Shown here: piece after piece, positions 50,339-52,208 of the stretch
How the letters are laid out: each line of letters opens with the position of its first letter
Numbering within the stretch: position 1 is the first letter of the stretch
Virus record (IMG/VR): IMGVR_UViG_3300027782_000116
Location: 1 to 52,208 of that record
Length of the DNA stretch: 52,208 bases
Reading direction: 5' to 3' (one strand)
Source of the DNA: a virus
Translations under genes and position numbers: made by a program
Notes under the pieces: generated by a model
Database searches by the model: none
Told to the model about the DNA's origin: nothing
The model's input: the letters and a program-made list of their open reading frames with translations, nothing else

Positions 50339-50782
50339 ATGAACATTCAAGAACAAAATAAATTCGAATTTTTGTTAACTTTGGACGGCAACATTATTTG
50401 CCAACGATTTTTTAATGTAAGAGATTACAACCCGAGAGCAAGGCGATCTATGGATTTACACGAAGAAGTAAAAATTATTTGTTACGAAATTTCCGAAGAT
50501 TTGAAAAATAAAAGTTCCGATTATCTAGTCGAAAATCAAAATTTTTTCATGAATACCGAGTTTGTGGAAGATCCAAAAGAAGCTGAAGAACAATATTTTT
50601 TATTGCAAATCAAGCAAGGTGACGACGTATTTATTGAAAGGATCTTTCCAGCGCATTACTACCACCCAAAGGTTAGATATGCGGTTGACATTCGACCAAA
50701 GCTTAGAAAGATTCTTAACAATTTAACTGAGATATTGTCTATGGATGAGCCAGAAACAATGTATCTTCACTATGAATTGTAA
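50339..50782 (+). CDS. Unknown protein with an internal duplication
   Basis: 147 residues. Two similar halves: FEFLLTLDGNIICQRFF...YNPRARRSMD (9-39) and YFLLQIKQGDDVFIERIF...YHPKVRYAVD (86-117). Aligned identities at a fixed shift of 78 include Arg23/101, Phe25/103, Tyr30/108, Pro32/110, Arg35/113 and Asp39/117. No known enzyme motif. Sandwiched between nuclease and helicase, so a role in replication is likely, for example a helicase loader or primase partner, but this is a guess from position. Confidence 0.65.
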   Translation: MNIQEQNKFEFLLTLDGNIICQRFFNVRDYNPRARRSMDLHEEVKIICYEISEDLKNKSSDYLVENQNFFMNTEFVEDPKEAEEQYFLLQIKQGDDVFIERIFPAHYYHPKVRYAVDIRPKLRKILNNLTEILSMDEPETMYLHYEL

Positions 50783-50815
50783 AAAAACAACTATCACAAT
50801 TAAAATAAAATAAAA

Positions 50816-52201
50816 ATGGACGAAAAGAATTTTGGATATCTAGGAACAGGGTTCCAGCAAGAATTAATAAAAACTATAGTAGAAGATAGAAAATACGCAG
50901 AAACAATTATAGATGTAATCGATAGCCGTTACTTTGAAAATAATGGTTTTAGATTTATTATGGAGAACTTAAAAGAGTTCTACACAGCATATAACACTAT
51001 TCCATCATACGAAGCGCTAAAACAAAAAATCGTATCTGAAAACGCTAAAGAAACGGCGGTAAGGATGCATTTGGATACTTTAGATACTATTAGAGATTTA
51101 GTTCCTAAAAGCTCACAAGCGTTCATTAAAGACAAAACATTAAACTTCTGTAAGCAACAATTACTGAAGAAAGCATTAAAAGAAGTTGAAACTATCAATA
51201 ACGAAGGTCAATTTGAAGATTATCACAAAATTGAAAAGATCATTCAGACAGCTATGCAAGTCGGGGAAAACTCGCATGACGCTCAGGATGTATTTGAAAA
51301 TATTGAAGAGGCTTTACAAAAAGACAATAGACACCCAGTACCGACAGGTATAAACGGAATCGACGAGTTATTGAAAGGTGGATTAGGTAGAGGTGAATTA
51401 GGTGTTGTATTGGCACCAACTGGTACAGGTAAAACCACATTACTGACTAAATTTTCAAATAGCGCATATAATGACGGTTATAATGTTGTTCAGATCTTCT
51501 TTGAAGATAATGTTAATAACATTAAGCGCAAGCACTTTACAATTTGGTCAGGTATTTCTCCTGATAATCAACCAGACAACCACGAACAAGTTACAGAGAT
51601 GGTGACAGATGCACAAAACAGATCTAAAGGCCAACTTAAATTATTAAAGTTACCAAGTGATTCTGTGACTATGTCAGAAATAAAATCTAAATTAAGAAAG
51701 ATTATTGCTGATGGTTTTAAAATAGATTTACTAACTTTAGACTATGTTGATTGTATCAGCCCTGAAAAAACGAATTATAATGAGGAGTGGAAAGGTGATG
51801 GTGCTATCATGAGACAATTAGAATCTATGACATCAGAATTTGATATTGCTATTTGGACAGCTACTCAAGGTAATCGTGAATCGATTAAAAGTGAGGTTGT
51901 GACTACAGATCAAATGGGTGGTTCTATTAAGAAGGCACAAATTGGTCATGTAGTTATATCTATTGGTAAAACGTTAGAACAAAAAGAACATAATTTAGGT
52001 ACGATATCGTTACTTAAATCACGTATAGGTAAAGATGGTGTTATCTTCCAAAACTGTAAATTCAATAACGAATTCCTCGAAATTGATACAGAAACTCAAA
52101 GCACTCTTTTAGGTTATAAGAATGACCAAGAAGAAGATAAGAAAAATAGAGCGGTAGAAGCATATCGTGCAGCTCAAGCAAAAAATTTACTACTTAAATA
52201 A
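50816..52201 (+). CDS. 41: Replicative DNA helicase, DnaB/gp41-like
   Basis: 461 residues (T4 gp41 is 475), complete within the window. N-terminal helical domain (GYLGTGFQQELIKTIVEDRK), linker helix with KIEKIIQTAMQVG, then RecA-like core: LGVVLAPTGTGKTTL (Walker A, ~200), VVQIFFEDNVNNIKRK (~225), LLTLDYVDCISPE (Walker B, ~305) and QMGGSIKKAQIGHVVISIGK (sensor). It forms a hexamer and moves 5'-3' on the lagging strand. 33 nt of AT-rich leader without a Shine-Dalgarno separate it from the previous gene. The C-terminal ~30 residues are basic. Confidence 0.93.
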   Translation: MDEKNFGYLGTGFQQELIKTIVEDRKYAETIIDVIDSRYFENNGFRFIMENLKEFYTAYNTIPSYEALKQKIVSENAKETAVRMHLDTLDTIRDLVPKSSQAFIKDKTLNFCKQQLLKKALKEVETINNEGQFEDYHKIEKIIQTAMQVGENSHDAQDVFENIEEALQKDNRHPVPTGINGIDELLKGGLGRGELGVVLAPTGTGKTTLLTKFSNSAYNDGYNVVQIFFEDNVNNIKRKHFTIWSGISPDNQPDNHEQVTEMVTDAQNRSKGQLKLLKLPSDSVTMSEIKSKLRKIIADGFKIDLLTLDYVDCISPEKTNYNEEWKGDGAIMRQLESMTSEFDIAIWTATQGNRESIKSEVVTTDQMGGSIKKAQIGHVVISIGKTLEQKEHNLGTISLLKSRIGKDGVIFQNCKFNNEFLEIDTETQSTLLGYKNDQEEDKKNRAVEAYRAAQAKNLLLK

Positions 52202-52208
52202 AAAACAA

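Noticed and set aside
1-52208. tRNA genes, CRISPR arrays, integrase/att sites, insertion sequences
   Set aside because: No cloverleaf, repeat-spacer pattern, recombinase or terminal inverted repeats seen by reading; a tRNAscan or repeat search could still find some.

Overview
The window is a piece of a large, AT-rich genome of a T4-like contractile-tailed phage (myovirus). T4-type parts are recognisable directly: tail sheath, tail tube, a gp26-like baseplate protein, a gp53-like wedge protein, a tape measure, giant baseplate proteins, family B DNA polymerase, UvsX-type recombinase, DnaB/gp41-type helicase, RNase H-type 5' nuclease, a gp32-like single-strand binding protein and a gp55-like late sigma factor. 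Terminase, portal, prohead protease and major capsid protein are not here and must lie outside. The host is not shown by any gene. Most start codons are preceded by A-rich leaders without a clear Shine-Dalgarno sequence, as is usual in Bacteroidota and their phages, so a Bacteroidota host is the favoured inference, but it is only an inference. No tRNA, rRNA, CRISPR array, integrase or insertion sequence was seen.

Layout. 1-11880 (minus strand): a left-truncated protein, a coiled-coil protein, the late sigma factor, three glycosyltransferases, a degenerate HAD-like protein, PhoH, dUTPase, and a set of low-complexity or repeat proteins that look virion-associated, one with a WYL domain. 11881-11912 is a 32-bp divergent junction with a TATAAATA/TATTTATA element. 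11913-19089 (plus): three probable fibre or receptor-binding proteins with Pro-Thr linkers, Gly-Ser-Ser triplets and beta repeats, plus two small proteins. 19186-22083 (plus): DNA polymerase. 22080-26112 (minus): SNF2-type helicase, neck-like structural protein, heme oxygenase and ferredoxin-dependent bilin reductase. 26161-47289 (plus): neck/tail completion, sheath, tube, baseplate assembly, tape measure, baseplate, a Dps-like protein and a Pro-Thr-tailed protein; a small ribbon-helix-helix-like repressor gene lies on the minus strand just before the sheath. 47392-52201 (plus): replication and recombination cassette (SSB, UvsX, 5' nuclease, an unknown protein, helicase).

The most notable system is the heme oxygenase plus bilin reductase pair at 22080-23202. 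Together they would open host heme to biliverdin, releasing iron and CO, and reduce the biliverdin to a coloured bilin. The reductase keeps the His/Asp pair typical of the PcyA/PcyX branch rather than the Asn of PebS. The genes overlap by 35 nt and sit 13 nt behind a virion-type gene in a phage with no other photosynthesis gene in view. A Dps-like ferritin-fold protein (46597-46971) is a possible iron partner.

Regulation visible in sequence: four convincing intrinsic terminators (after sheath, after tube, before SSB, between SSB and UvsX), a recurring TATTTAT(A/T) element in the coding orientation ahead of about 14 genes on both strands, a hairpin upstream of the polymerase, and a 10-bp-phased array of AAAGAT boxes next to the RHH-like gene.
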